Source of the DNA: Pontibacter flavimaris
GTDB taxonomy: Bacteria > Bacteroidota > Bacteroidia > Cytophagales > Hymenobacteraceae
DNA: 64,000 nucleotides
Direction of reading: 5' to 3'
Assembly: GCF_001907195.1 (NCBI RefSeq)
Contig: NZ_LVWA01000003.1
Location: 496,001 to 560,000, forward strand
Of the stretch, positions 1 through 7,998 are shown in pieces; position 1 is the first letter of the stretch; each line of letters begins with the position of its first letter. The translations under genes were made by a program, and so were the position numbers. The notes below the pieces were generated by a model that was not told the origin of the DNA, did not search any database, and was given only the letters and a program-made list of their open reading frames with translations.

Positions 1-189
1 CAGCCGGCCACGTTCCCGGTCAACGGCGTGATCGCGGGCTGGACAGAGGCGCTGCAGAAAATGAAGGAAGGCGCCAAGTGGAGACTTTTCATTCCGGCAG
101 AGCTGGCGTACGGAGCACAAGGCGCCGGCGACGTGATCGGGCCAAACTCCACGCTGATTTTTGATGTGGAGCTGCTGCAGGTGAAATAG
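1..189 (+). CDS. FKBP-type peptidyl-prolyl cis-trans isomerase, C-terminal part
   Basis: Seen: the frame is open from base 1 to TAG at 187-189, giving the last 62 residues. They hold the closing strands of the FKBP fold: [12 protein letters not shown], then [12 protein letters not shown], then [14 protein letters not shown]. Known: FKBP isomerases catalyse cis-trans isomerisation of proline bonds and assist protein folding, in this phylum often outside the inner membrane. The start and any signal peptide lie outside the window, so location cannot be judged. A strong hairpin follows the stop, so this is the end of its transcript. Confidence 0.9.
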   Translation, partial: QPATFPVNGVIAGWTEALQKMKEGAKWRLFIPAELAYGAQGAGDVIGPNSTLIFDVELLQVK

Positions 190-206
190 CCTCCGGAAGA
201 ACTTAC

Positions 207-252
207 AAAGTATAAAGCCCGGGCTGTAGCTACAGCCCGGGCCTTATACTTT
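207..252 (+). terminator. Rho-independent-type terminator framed by AAGTATAAA arms
   Basis: A perfect 26-base palindrome (GCCCGGGCTGTA and its complement) lies at 217-242. It is extended on the left by AAAGTATAAA and on the right by TTATACTTT, which pair with one base left over, so the hairpin ends in T-rich DNA. It sits 17 bases after the FKBP stop. Confidence 0.75.
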
Positions 253-271
253 ATACTTTATACTTTATACT
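244..271. repeat. Tandem TTATACT heptamer, four copies
   Basis: Four head-to-tail copies of TTATACT run from 244 to 271; two more ATACTT cores follow at 284-296. This is the densest cluster of a motif found throughout the window. The run immediately follows the terminator palindrome and precedes the stop of the next (minus-strand) gene. Confidence 0.9.
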
Positions 272-288
272 TTAGGCTGATGCTATAC

Positions 289-771
289 TTATACTTTGGT
301 TCCGGTCTTGATCTGGTGCATTTCGTTTAGCCAGCGCTGCGCCTGCTCGGGGTACATGAAGTGCTGCATGATCAGGAAGTTCCCCTCCTGCATCAGCTCG
401 TCGCCGTTCAGCTCGCTTACCAGGTCGTGCAACAGGAACACGGGCAGCACCACCGCCACAAAGACGTTATCGTTCACGATAGCCAGTACTTCCGGAAAAA
501 CAAACTCAAAGATCCAGCGCTGGTCCTCGCGCTTTATCGTTCCGCGCTGCTGCAGGTCCAGCTGCCACTTTACGGGCTTCAGCCGGCGCACCTGCGCTAT
601 AATTTGGCTATACCCCTCCCGCAGTTCCTGCGAGGACACTTCTCCCCTCCATTCAATCAGCAGCGTCTCCTCCTGCCCATCATAGCACACGGCTAGCTTC
701 TCCGTCTGCAGCAAAGGCACGGTCATCGTGTAGTGCTTGTCCAAAGTGATCACTCCGTCCAGTATAGCCAT
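289..771 (-). CDS. Uncharacterised protein, paralogue 1 of 3
   Basis: 160 residues from ATG at 771; the longer frame would need a TTG start at 819. I do not recognise a named domain. Seen: no signal peptide or membrane helix; a central block WQLDLQQRGTIKREDQRWI followed by F.FPEVLA and VFVAVVLP, and a final WLNEMHQ. The same order (W.LD, G.L..E/DQ.W, YFP, hydrophobic strand, WL near the end) is seen in the genes at 2544-2990 and 5896-6315. An alternating alpha/beta fold like STAS/SpoIIAA proteins is possible but is only inference. The start could also be the later Met of TMTVPLLQ, which would align better with paralogue 2. Confidence 0.75.
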   Translation of the reverse strand: MAILDGVITLDKHYTMTVPLLQTEKLAVCYDGQEETLLIEWRGEVSSQELREGYSQIIAQVRRLKPVKWQLDLQQRGTIKREDQRWIFEFVFPEVLAIVNDNVFVAVVLPVFLLHDLVSELNGDELMQEGNFLIMQHFMYPEQAQRWLNEMHQIKTGTKV

Positions 772-1085
772 AAGTATAAGTTCAGGTCTAAGGGAAGTTA
801 AAAAGAAAGCGGCAGGCAACGCAGTGACTTGATACTAGTCATACAAAGTGCCTGCAACTATAATGTTATATATGTAAAATTGATCAATTTAAAGCTAACA
901 TGCAAGCATTTAATAATTATTTAATATTAACTATAAACTTTCAATAGGATTGCATCCACTTAACATATTCAAACCCAAGTGGTATACGTGCCTTGGAAAG
1001 ACCCTGAAACGTAGCTCAGAGAACAAATACTTTCCTGCCACGTTCTTAAATCAGCAATTCATCATCCTATATAAAGAACACTTGT
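772..1085. other. Intergenic gap, AT-rich divergent promoter region
   Basis: 314 bases between divergent genes. The stretch 880-960 is very AT-rich with runs such as TTAATATTAACTATAA. I see no perfect TAnnTTTG box, no RNA gene and no reading frame worth reporting. Promoters for the minus gene at 771 and for glutamate dehydrogenase at 1086 must lie here. Confidence 0.5.
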
Positions 1086-2510
1086 ATGGCAAATACACCT
1101 AACGAAGGCAAAAAATTCCTAGACAGTGTCCATCAGTATTTCGACCACGCTGCCAGCTACTCCAGGCTCAGCCCTGGCATCCTGGCGCAGATCAAAGCAA
1201 CGAACAGCGTGTACAAAGTATCGTTCCCGGTTGAGATAGACGGCCAGATTGAGGTAATTGAAGGGATACGCGTGCAGCACAGCCACCACAAGCTTCCCTC
1301 CAAGGGCGGCATCCGCTTCAGCATGCAGGTAGACGAGGACGAAGTAAAAGCACTGGCCACCCTGATGACGTTTAAATGCGCCGTGGTGGACGTGCCCTTT
1401 GGCGGTGCCAAGGGAGGTGTAAAAATCAACCCCAGGACCAGCTCGGTTAAAACGCTGGAGAGGGTAACCCGCCGCTACGCTGCCGAGCTGATCAAGAAGA
1501 ACCTGATTGGCCCGGGCATGGATGTGCCTGCCCCCGACTACGGTACGGGCAGCCGCGAGATGGCCTGGATTGCCGATACCTACCAGGCGCTAAAGTATGG
1601 CGAGACTAACGCGCTGGGCTGCGTGACGGGCAAACCCGTGGGCCAGGGAGGCATCCGAGGACGTGCGGAGGCCACCGGCCTGGGCATTTACTTCGGCCTG
1701 CGCGAGCTGCTGGCCGACACGGAGATGCTGAGCGGCAAGGGCCTGTCCGGCAACTCGATGGAGGGCAAGCGCCTGATTGTGCAGGGCCTGGGCAATGTGG
1801 GCTACCACGCCGCCTTCTTCTGCCAGCAGGACGGGGCCGTCATCATAGGCATAGCCGAGCGTGAGGGAGGCATCTACAACGAGAACGGCATTGATGTGAA
1901 GGAGGCATTCAAGCACCGCAGCGAGAACGGCTCCATCCTCAACTTCAAGGACTGCAAGAACTTTGAGAACTCGGAGGAGATGCTGGAGCTGGAGTGCGAC
2001 ATACTGCTTCCGGCCGCGCTGGAGAACGTGATCCACAGCGGCAACGCGGGCAGGGTAAAAGCCAAGATCGTGGCCGAGGGCGCCAACGGCCCCGTGACGC
2101 GGGAGGCAGAGGAAATCATGCTCAAAAATGGCATCGTCATCCTGCCAGACCTGTACCTGAACGCGGGCGGTGTAACGGTTTCATACTTTGAGTGGTTGAA
2201 GAACCTGTCGAACGTGCGCTTTGGCAGAATGGGCAAGCGAGCTGAGGAAGCCAGTTACCGGCGCCTTGTAAACGCTATCGAGACGAGCTCCGGCAAAAGT
2301 ATGACTTCACAGGAAAGAGCCTTCCTGACGCAGGGTGCAGACGAGATCAGCCTGGTGCGGTCGGGGCTTGAGGATACCATGATCAATGCCTACCACGAGA
2401 TAAGGGAGGTGATGTTGCAGAAAAACACGCCGGGACTACGCTCGGCAGCCTTCCTGACGGCTATAGAAAAGATCGGGGTGAGCTACGAGGCGCTGGGCAT
2501 TTTCCCTTGA
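1086..2510 (+). CDS. Glu/Leu/Phe/Val family dehydrogenase (glutamate dehydrogenase)
   Basis: 474 residues from ATG, normal length for the hexameric enzymes. It interconverts glutamate and 2-oxoglutarate plus ammonia with NAD(P) in the cytoplasm. Seen: substrate motif LPSKGGIR (about 70-77), PFGGAKGG (104-111) holding the catalytic lysine, GPGMDVPAPDYGT after it, and the Rossmann dinucleotide motif VQGLGNVGYHAA around 235-247. These mark the ELFV N- and C-terminal domains in order. Cofactor preference and exact substrate cannot be read with certainty, but glutamate is by far the likeliest. It stands alone between two copies of an unrelated paralogous family on the opposite strand. Confidence 0.93.
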   Translation: MANTPNEGKKFLDSVHQYFDHAASYSRLSPGILAQIKATNSVYKVSFPVEIDGQIEVIEGIRVQHSHHKLPSKGGIRFSMQVDEDEVKALATLMTFKCAVVDVPFGGAKGGVKINPRTSSVKTLERVTRRYAAELIKKNLIGPGMDVPAPDYGTGSREMAWIADTYQALKYGETNALGCVTGKPVGQGGIRGRAEATGLGIYFGLRELLADTEMLSGKGLSGNSMEGKRLIVQGLGNVGYHAAFFCQQDGAVIIGIAEREGGIYNENGIDVKEAFKHRSENGSILNFKDCKNFENSEEMLELECDILLPAALENVIHSGNAGRVKAKIVAEGANGPVTREAEEIMLKNGIVILPDLYLNAGGVTVSYFEWLKNLSNVRFGRMGKRAEEASYRRLVNAIETSSGKSMTSQERAFLTQGADEISLVRSGLEDTMINAYHEIREVMLQKNTPGLRSAAFLTAIEKIGVSYEALGIFP

Positions 2511-2543
2511 GGCGGCACCAGTTCTAAAGGAAAGTATAAAAGG

Positions 2544-2990
2544 TCAGTTTGTGCGCGCAATAACCGCCACATCCTGTCCTTTTTTCACGTCGGAAAGCCA
2601 CTGCAGCGCCTCCTGCTGCTTGGTAAAGTAGTTGAACTGGATGAAGTGATGCTGCGGCAAGGTGGCCGGCACCTGGTAGTTGGTCACGATGGCCTTAAAG
2701 TGGGCATTGGAGAACACGACCGCCGCATAGATCTCGTCCTGAATACACTCGAACACTTTTGGGTAATACTCCTGGCTCAGCCATGCCTCCTGCTCCCGGT
2801 CCAGCGGCCCTATCTGGGTCTGGTTGGTGCAGAAATAGTACGTGTGCCGGTTATCGCACACAAACTGGAGCGCATGCAGGTAGGCATCCATCAGCAGTTC
2901 CATGTCCGGCTTCTTCAGCCAGTGGATCAGCAGCAGCCTCTCCTGTTCCTGAAAAGTAATATTAACGCCCGGGGTATTAAATATCACCAT
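2544..2990 (-). CDS. Uncharacterised protein, paralogue 2 of 3
   Basis: 148 residues from ATG at 2990, convergent with glutamate dehydrogenase (33 bases between stops). Unrecognised family shared with 289-771 and 5896-6315. Seen: QERLLLIHWL, then TYYFCTNQTQIGPLDREQEAW, YYPKVFECI, IYAAVVFSN and a final EALQWLSDV, aligning with the same blocks in the paralogues although overall identity is low. Soluble, no signal peptide. Function unknown. Confidence 0.8.
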   Translation of the reverse strand: MVIFNTPGVNITFQEQERLLLIHWLKKPDMELLMDAYLHALQFVCDNRHTYYFCTNQTQIGPLDREQEAWLSQEYYPKVFECIQDEIYAAVVFSNAHFKAIVTNYQVPATLPQHHFIQFNYFTKQQEALQWLSDVKKGQDVAVIARTN

Positions 2991-3188
2991 AAGAGTGTAA
3001 TCTTAGCGCATAATGAAAACGAAATTTACATAGCTATAAATTAATAAACAAGTACTTACCATGCAACTTTCTGGTCGCTTATTGCAGTACCTGCCCGCAC
3101 AAAAGTATAAAGTCCGCCTGAAGGCAATTTAAAATAGTACAATAAACTTAATTTATACTATATTTATACTTTCGAGCGTATACTAACT

Positions 3189-3917
3189 ATGAACCGAAAC
3201 CATCTCCTGCTCCCCGCTCTTGTGCTTGGCATCAGCCTGATTGTTTGCGCCGTTTTGCTGTCGCAGATCTTCAGGTTCCGGGACCAGGCCAACCAGACCA
3301 TTAACGTGACCGGCTCCGCCAAGCGGGAGATCACCTCCGACCTGGGGATACTGCGCAGCAGCATCCAGGCCGAGGCCCCCACCGCTGAGGCCGCCTACCA
3401 GCGCCTGCTGGAACAACGCCCCGGCGTGCTGAACTACCTGAAGGAAAAAGGCTTTGCCGATGCCGACATCGAACTCAACACGATCAACCTGAACCCCGTG
3501 TACGAGGTAACCGGCCAGGGCTACAGCACCAACCGCATCATCCAGTATAATGCTAACCAGATGGTGCAGGTAACCTCCAAGGATGTGGAGCGGATAAAGG
3601 CCGTTTCGCTGGACATGACCTCGCTGGTGCGCCAAGGCATCAACATCATGGTGATGCCGCCCGAGTACTACTACACCAAACTGGCCGACCTGAAGATCGA
3701 GATACAGGCCGATGCCGCCAAGGATGCCCTGAACCGGGCGCAGAAAATAGCCGAAGCCACCGGCAGCGACCTCGGCTCCATCACCAACGCGCGCATGGGG
3801 GTTATCCAGATCACCCCCGTCAACTCCAACATGATTGCCGACTACGGCATCAACGACGCGACTTCCATCGAGAAAGAGATCACGGCGGTGGTGAGCGCCT
3901 CGTTCCGGCTGGATTAA
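3189..3917 (+). CDS. SIMPL domain (DUF541) protein
   Basis: 242 residues. One N-terminal membrane segment (about 7-27, LLLPALVLGISLIVCAVLL) followed by the SIMPL/DUF541 domain: TINVTGSAKREITSDLG, a helix with YQRLLEQRPGVLNYL, and KIEIQADAAKDALNRAQKIAEATGSDLGSI near the end. Known: members (for example BP26/Omp28 of Brucella) are surface or periplasmic and form channel-like or ring assemblies; the biochemical role is unsettled. Here the single N-terminal helix suggests an anchored periplasmic protein. Monocistronic, ending at a shared terminator. Confidence 0.85.
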   Translation: MNRNHLLLPALVLGISLIVCAVLLSQIFRFRDQANQTINVTGSAKREITSDLGILRSSIQAEAPTAEAAYQRLLEQRPGVLNYLKEKGFADADIELNTINLNPVYEVTGQGYSTNRIIQYNANQMVQVTSKDVERIKAVSLDMTSLVRQGINIMVMPPEYYYTKLADLKIEIQADAAKDALNRAQKIAEATGSDLGSITNARMGVIQITPVNSNMIADYGINDATSIEKEITAVVSASFRLD

Positions 3918-3938
3918 AGTATAAACCAAGTATAAAAA

Positions 3939-3976
3939 CAAAGGCCGAAGTAAAAACTCCGGCCTTTGTTTTTTTA
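3939..3976. terminator. Bidirectional terminator between convergent genes
   Basis: CAAAGGCCG (3939-3947) pairs with CGGCCTTTG (3960-3968) and is followed by a run of T; an AAGTATAAA copy precedes it and ATACTT copies follow. It serves the SIMPL gene and perhaps the M61 peptidase from the other side. Confidence 0.8.
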
Positions 3977-3990
3977 GCTATACTTTATAC

Positions 3991-5799
3991 TTAGCTCTTG
4001 CTGATGTTAAGCCAGGCATTGAAGATCTTCTCCTGCGTAGCGGTTGGGTTATCTACGCGGATGAACTGGTAACGTACGCTATTGTCCTGCAGCATCTTCA
4101 CCTGCAGCGTCTGCAGCTTTCCGTCGCGGGAGATCAGCACCTCGGCCGTGTCTCCGGTGCTCATACTTGCCAGCCGGTCTTCCAGGTTATCGCCGGCGCG
4201 GTAGCCGTTCAGGGCAACGATCTCGTCGTTCGCGTTCAGGCCGCCTTCCCAGGCGCTGCTGCCGCGGCTCACGCCACGCACCATCAGCTTACCGCCCGAC
4301 ATGTAGGTGGAGGCTCCCCAGTTTATACTTTGGCTACCCTCGTTCGTGTTCACCAGTTGCAGGCCGGCCGCATCAAAGTACTGGTTGTAGTCAGGTGATT
4401 CGGTTCCGTGCACAAAGCTGCGGAAGAAGGCATCCATGTCTCGGCCGGACACCTTCTCGATGGCCTGCTTAAACTCTTCCTCCGTAAAGCCGCGGTCCAG
4501 CTTCTGGTAGTAGCGCTCATACATGTAGCGGAATACGTCGTCCAGGCTCTTATCGCCTTTCGTGGCCTCCATGATCTCCATATTGAGCAGGTGGCCCAGC
4601 ACGCCGCCCTTGGTGTAGTAAGATACCTCTGCATTGTTCGAGTTCTCGTTACGGCGGTAGTATTTGATCCAGGCATCAAAGCTAGACTCCGCTACCGACT
4701 GAATCTTGTTTCCTGGAGTGTTCTCCACCGAATTTATACTTCCGGCCACAATGCCCAAATACCTGTCGGGCGAGTAGAACCCGGCGCGACGCACCAGCAG
4801 GTCATCGTAATAACTGGTGATACCCTCCGACACCCACAGCAGGCGCGTATAGTTCTCGCTGTTGTAGTCAAAGGGGCCTAGCGGCGCAGGGCGCAGGCGC
4901 TTCACGTTCCAGAGGTGGAAGTACTCATGGGCCACCAGCGCCAGGAAGCCGTGGTAACTGCTCTCGTTGCCATAGTTCCAGCGGGAGGTCTGCAGTGTGG
5001 TGGAGTTCAGGTGCTCCAGGCCGCCACCGCCGCGCTCCAGGTTGTGTACAATGAACACGTAGCGGTCCACGGGCAACTGGCCCATCACTTTCACGGCCTC
5101 CTCTATCACCCTGGTCATGTCGGCCATCAGTTTCTTTGGCTCGTAGTTGCCGCCGCCATACATGGCCAGCTCGTGCGGCACGCCGGCCGCTGTGAACTCG
5201 TATACTTCGTGGGTGCCGATCTCCAGCGGCGAGTCAGCCAGAATGTCGTAGTTCGGGAAAGTATAGGTGAACTTGCCGGTGCTCTTGAGTCCGGTGGAAA
5301 CTTTATCCCAACCAGAGAAAGGCTTTACCACCAGCGTACCTTGCTGCTTCTCGAAGCCCTCGGGGTACATGAACATGCTGGTGCCATTCACATAACCGTG
5401 CGATGCATCCAGGTAGCTGGTGCGCACGCTCATCTCGTAGGCGTACACATCGTATTTGGCGCGCACCACGCTGGCCTTGTTGCTGTACACGCGCCAGGTG
5501 TTCTTGTCGATTTTCTCGCTTCGCAGCGCCTTCCCCGTTCCGTCGGTCGCCTCAAAGCTCTCCACGTTCTTGGCGAATTCGCGCACCAGGTAGGAGCCCG
5601 GCGCCCAGACAGGCATGGTAAAGTCGATGTACTTCTTGCGGGCGCCGCTCAGCTCCGCCTCCACCTCAAAGTAGTGCGTATGAGGCTCCGGCATCGAGAG
5701 GGTATAGCGCAGCTCCGCTGCCAGGGCCGCCGCCGCATTTCCCAAGCTCAGGAATAGAACTAGTAAGAGTGATAGTTTAAGTCGGTTGTGTTTGCGCAT
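3991..5799 (-). CDS. M61 family peptidase with PDZ domain, secreted
   Basis: 602 residues from ATG at 5799; a longer frame begins with TTG and would put residues before a clear signal peptide, so the ATG is preferred. Signal peptide about 1-28 (LKLSLLLVLFLSLG, cut near AAALAAE). Seen: zinc motif HEYFH at about 291-295 and the third ligand in LLWVSEGITSYYDD some 30 residues later, in the order of M61 glycyl aminopeptidases; a PDZ domain follows (about 500-580, AWEGGLNANDEIVALNG). Known: M61 enzymes release N-terminal glycine and other residues from peptides. Periplasmic or outer-membrane location is inferred from the signal peptide. Length is typical. Confidence 0.92.
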   Translation of the reverse strand: MRKHNRLKLSLLLVLFLSLGNAAAALAAELRYTLSMPEPHTHYFEVEAELSGARKKYIDFTMPVWAPGSYLVREFAKNVESFEATDGTGKALRSEKIDKNTWRVYSNKASVVRAKYDVYAYEMSVRTSYLDASHGYVNGTSMFMYPEGFEKQQGTLVVKPFSGWDKVSTGLKSTGKFTYTFPNYDILADSPLEIGTHEVYEFTAAGVPHELAMYGGGNYEPKKLMADMTRVIEEAVKVMGQLPVDRYVFIVHNLERGGGGLEHLNSTTLQTSRWNYGNESSYHGFLALVAHEYFHLWNVKRLRPAPLGPFDYNSENYTRLLWVSEGITSYYDDLLVRRAGFYSPDRYLGIVAGSINSVENTPGNKIQSVAESSFDAWIKYYRRNENSNNAEVSYYTKGGVLGHLLNMEIMEATKGDKSLDDVFRYMYERYYQKLDRGFTEEEFKQAIEKVSGRDMDAFFRSFVHGTESPDYNQYFDAAGLQLVNTNEGSQSINWGASTYMSGGKLMVRGVSRGSSAWEGGLNANDEIVALNGYRAGDNLEDRLASMSTGDTAEVLISRDGKLQTLQVKMLQDNSVRYQFIRVDNPTATQEKIFNAWLNISKS

Positions 5800-5895
5800 G
5801 TTTGTATCTGGGGTCAAATTTATTAAACAGGCATTTTACGACAATTCGCCTGTTTTTCAAAATCCCTGTACAAACAACTGTTGCCGAAGCTGGCG

Positions 5896-6315
5896 TCAGC
5901 CCGCGTGTGCGGCCTTTGTGTCGAGCCAGCGTATCGCATCCTGTAGGTGGCAGAAGTTTTTAATGATGATGACCTCGTTGTAGCTCTGCAACCCATACTT
6001 GCCCGCCTCGTTGAGCAGCATGTTGTAGCACCTCTCCGACAGAACCATGGCCACAAAATTGCCGGTGCCGAGCTTAGCCATGATGTTGGGGAAAAAGTAA
6101 CGCTGCAGCCATACTTCCTCCTCCTCATCCAACTCCCCTATCTCGCGCAGGTCCAGCAGCCATTGCTTTATGTGGTGGATCTCCGCACAGTGGAGTGCCT
6201 CCAGCAGCCCTTCCCTGAACTCCTTCGAGCTCAGCTGCTCCAGGCACCGCAGAAAAAGCCTCCTCCGGGTCTCGTCGCAAAATATCTCCAGGGAGATTGT
6301 CTTGTATAGTTCCAT
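5896..6315 (-). CDS. Uncharacterised protein, paralogue 3 of 3
   Basis: 139 residues from ATG at 6315. Third copy of the family at 289-771 and 2544-2990, again on the minus strand. Seen: RRLFLRCLEQ, KQWLLDLREIGELDEEEEVWL, YFFPNIMAKL, FVAMVLSE, and DAIRWLDTKAA at the end. No signal peptide or membrane helix. No function can be named; the family looks like a small soluble alpha/beta domain. Confidence 0.8.
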   Translation of the reverse strand: MELYKTISLEIFCDETRRRLFLRCLEQLSSKEFREGLLEALHCAEIHHIKQWLLDLREIGELDEEEEVWLQRYFFPNIMAKLGTGNFVAMVLSERCYNMLLNEAGKYGLQSYNEVIIIKNFCHLQDAIRWLDTKAAHAG

Positions 6316-6585
6316 CCGCTTACAGGTGTGCCACTGCTCTTAAAACACCATTTATATATTCATTAGTAGTATTATTATACTTGCAACCCGTCTCAACCGG
6401 ATACCATACTTCGTGAATGATCGGTTTTTGGTACCAAAGGCCGGCTGGGGCATGGTAGAACTTTTCTTGCTATAGGCGTTGTTATGGAAAAGACATTTAT
6501 CGTATCACCCTATGCTTAAAGAAACTGTGCAAAAACTGGCACGAAGTTTTCTTTAGTAGCACTACCGAACCAAACACACCACACT

Positions 6586-7191
6586 ATGAAAAAGACTTTG
6601 CTCATCATGCTCTCCCCGGTTGTACTGCTGGCCCTGCTCCTGCTCTTCGTGCCGCAGCACTTTGCCAGTTCCAATACAGATGCATCCGCTTCGTTTGAGG
6701 CCCGGACTGCGGCTACGCCTAGCTACCGCACCGCCTCCGTTACGAAAGCTGCCGATGCCCCGACCGGTACAGCGGCACAACCGGCCCATACAAATGCCTA
6801 CTCCGATGGAACACAGGACCTGGTGGATTATGCGCTGACATTAATGGGAACGCCCTACATCTGGGCCGGCGAAACACCCGCAGGCTTCGACTGTTCTGGC
6901 TTCATCACGCACGTGTATGACAGGTATGAGGTAGCTTTGCCCCATTCTTCCCGCATGCAGGCAGAGGAGGGCGAGCAGGTAACGCGGCAGCAGGCCCGTC
7001 CCGGAGACCTGGTGATTTTTACCGGCACTAACCCGCAGGTGCGCGAGCCCGGCCACGTCGGCATCGTCATCTCCCAGCCCGGCGATACCATTGAATTTGT
7101 GCACTCCTCGTCGAACGGGGGCGTAAAACTGAGCCAGGTAGAGGGCAGCGGCTATGAGGTGCGCTTTCTGCAGGTGCGCCGTGTGCTCTAA
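6586..7191 (+). CDS. NlpC/P60 family cell-wall hydrolase, exported
   Basis: 201 residues. Signal peptide or signal anchor in 1-27 (LLIMLSPVVLLALLLLFVP), a low-complexity Ala/Thr linker to about 70, then an NlpC/P60 domain. The catalytic Cys lies in DCSGF (Cys103), the His in HVGIV (His157) and a third polar residue in EFVHSSS (His173), all in expected order. Known: these papain-like enzymes cut gamma-D-glutamyl-diaminopimelate bonds in peptidoglycan stem peptides. No SH3 or LysM module is present, so targeting is by the linker or none. Monocistronic or with the small membrane gene 81 bases downstream. Confidence 0.9.
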   Translation: MKKTLLIMLSPVVLLALLLLFVPQHFASSNTDASASFEARTAATPSYRTASVTKAADAPTGTAAQPAHTNAYSDGTQDLVDYALTLMGTPYIWAGETPAGFDCSGFITHVYDRYEVALPHSSRMQAEEGEQVTRQQARPGDLVIFTGTNPQVREPGHVGIVISQPGDTIEFVHSSSNGGVKLSQVEGSGYEVRFLQVRRVL

Positions 7192-7272
7192 GCAAGTATA
7201 ACACTTCCGCATTTTCACGTACAAGCAACCATAGCAGGGCCGCAGTGGCCCTACCGGGCAAATCTCTGAGCT

Positions 7273-7647
7273 ATGGTACATCCCTATGTCATTAACACCC
7301 TGAACGCGCTGGTGCTTCTCATTGCCGGCACTATTCTATACTTCAGCCACCCGGCCAGGCCGCCTATGGCACTTCTCGCCCCGTTTCTGGGTATTTTGCT
7401 GCTGGCCTGCACCTATCATCTGCGCAAGCACAACCGCTTTGTGTTTAACACGGTGTCGGCGCTCACGCTGCTGGCGGGACTGCTGATGATCTGGCAAATA
7501 GAGCCGGAGGGCTTTGGGTGGAGTTTGCAGCACGTGCTGCTGCTGCTGATGGGGCTGAGCAGCTTTGTGGCCGTGGCTTTTTATGTGGGCACCTTTGTGC
7601 AGGAGCGGCGCATGCGCAACAAAAGCATCTACAAGGACGACCTGTAG
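7273..7647 (+). CDS. Small four-helix membrane protein, unknown function
   Basis: 124 residues from ATG. Four hydrophobic stretches at about 8-24, 31-48, 56-72 and 84-106, with the basic loop LRKHNR between helices 2 and 3 and a charged tail ERRMRNKSIYKDDL. This layout resembles the TMEM14/DUF-type small membrane proteins, but I cannot place it in a family. Located 81 bases after the NlpC/P60 gene on the same strand and possibly cotranscribed. Confidence 0.75.
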   Translation: MVHPYVINTLNALVLLIAGTILYFSHPARPPMALLAPFLGILLLACTYHLRKHNRFVFNTVSALTLLAGLLMIWQIEPEGFGWSLQHVLLLLMGLSSFVAVAFYVGTFVQERRMRNKSIYKDDL

Positions 7648-7670
7648 GTTTTATACGTTGGGCGGGGCAT

Positions 7671-7717
7671 AAAAAAGAAACACCCGGTGTAGCCCGTCAA
7701 GTTACACCAGGTGTTTC
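7671..7717 (-). terminator. Terminator of the small minus-strand transcription unit
   Basis: On the minus strand GAAACACCTGGTGTA (7717-7703) pairs with TACACCGGGTGTTTC (7691-7677) with one mismatch and an 11-base loop, directly followed by TTTTTT (7676-7671). The T-run exists only in the minus reading, so it belongs to the unit at 7671-7992. The stem begins inside the TGA that closes the downstream frame. Confidence 0.85.
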
Positions 7718-7895
7718 AGGAATCCTTCAATTTCTCAGTAAGCGGCGCCCTGTGTTTCAGTTTACCATCTCTTAAGAAGACCAAAGGTAAATCGCTATCT
7801 GCGTAAGCAGTAGCCAGTACTGCTTACTAAGCCAGCTCACCTTTTACGTGAGCATTATTACCTTGGCTTACTAAGACGACCGATGGATTAGACAT
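7716..7895 (-). pseudogene. 60-codon small reading frame broken by tandem TAG-TAA stops
   Basis: From ATG at 7895-7893 one frame runs to TGA at 7718-7716. Codons 1-22 start MSNPSVVLVSQGNNAHVK; codons 23-24 are TAG TAA (7829-7824); codons 25-59 continue in the same frame and end DLPLVFLRDGKLKHRAPLTE plus KLKDS. The second half reads like a real protein. Codons such as TTA, TTG and AGA are commoner than in neighbours. Ahead of the ATG lies AGAAAGGAGGTG, very rare in this phylum. Either CAG CAA has mutated to TAG TAA in a decaying gene, or only a 22-residue leader peptide is made, or the stops are bypassed. I cannot name the family. Confidence 0.5.
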
Positions 7896-7998
7896 AGCAC
7901 CTCCTTTCTCTTTAGTCCGACATAAACCTTAAGCCGACGCTGCGTTTTGTAACCAACATCTGGCTTAAAGGCCGTGGCACCCGCCACTCACTTGTGTA

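Larger units (their letters stand above)
7671..7992 (-). ncRNA. Compact structured transcript of unknown function
   Basis: A whole transcription unit in the 654-base gap between 7647 and 8302. Seen: a promoter at 7999-8029 places the start near 7992; a terminator ends it near 7671, giving about 320 nt. Leader hairpins: GTGGC/GCCAC at 7987-7974, and CCTTTAAGCC (7971-7962) with GGCTTAAGG (7935-7927), one bulge. Then the 12-base 16S-complementary stretch (7909-7898), an ATG at 7895, GCTCAC/GTGAGC (7853-7848 with 7840-7835), TAAGCC/GGCTTA closing it, and a perfect 10-bp hairpin at 7827-7803. It does not match tmRNA, RNase P or SRP RNA. Whether it acts as RNA, as mRNA for a small protein, or both is open. 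Confidence 0.6.

Noticed and set aside
3183..3941. 252-residue frame antisense to the SIMPL gene
   Set aside because: A shadow of GC-rich codon usage; the plus strand holds a complete recognisable domain. Similar shadows over gdh, trxB, pnp, GH13 and others were left out.
7824..7829. Selenocysteine or pyrrolysine at the tandem stops
   Set aside because: Selenocysteine uses TGA; pyrrolysine uses TAG but would leave the TAA unread, and no pyl genes are in the window.
7671..7992. tmRNA, RNase P RNA or SRP RNA as identity of the small transcript
   Set aside because: None of their conserved core sequences is present; no tRNA-like end or tag peptide is found.
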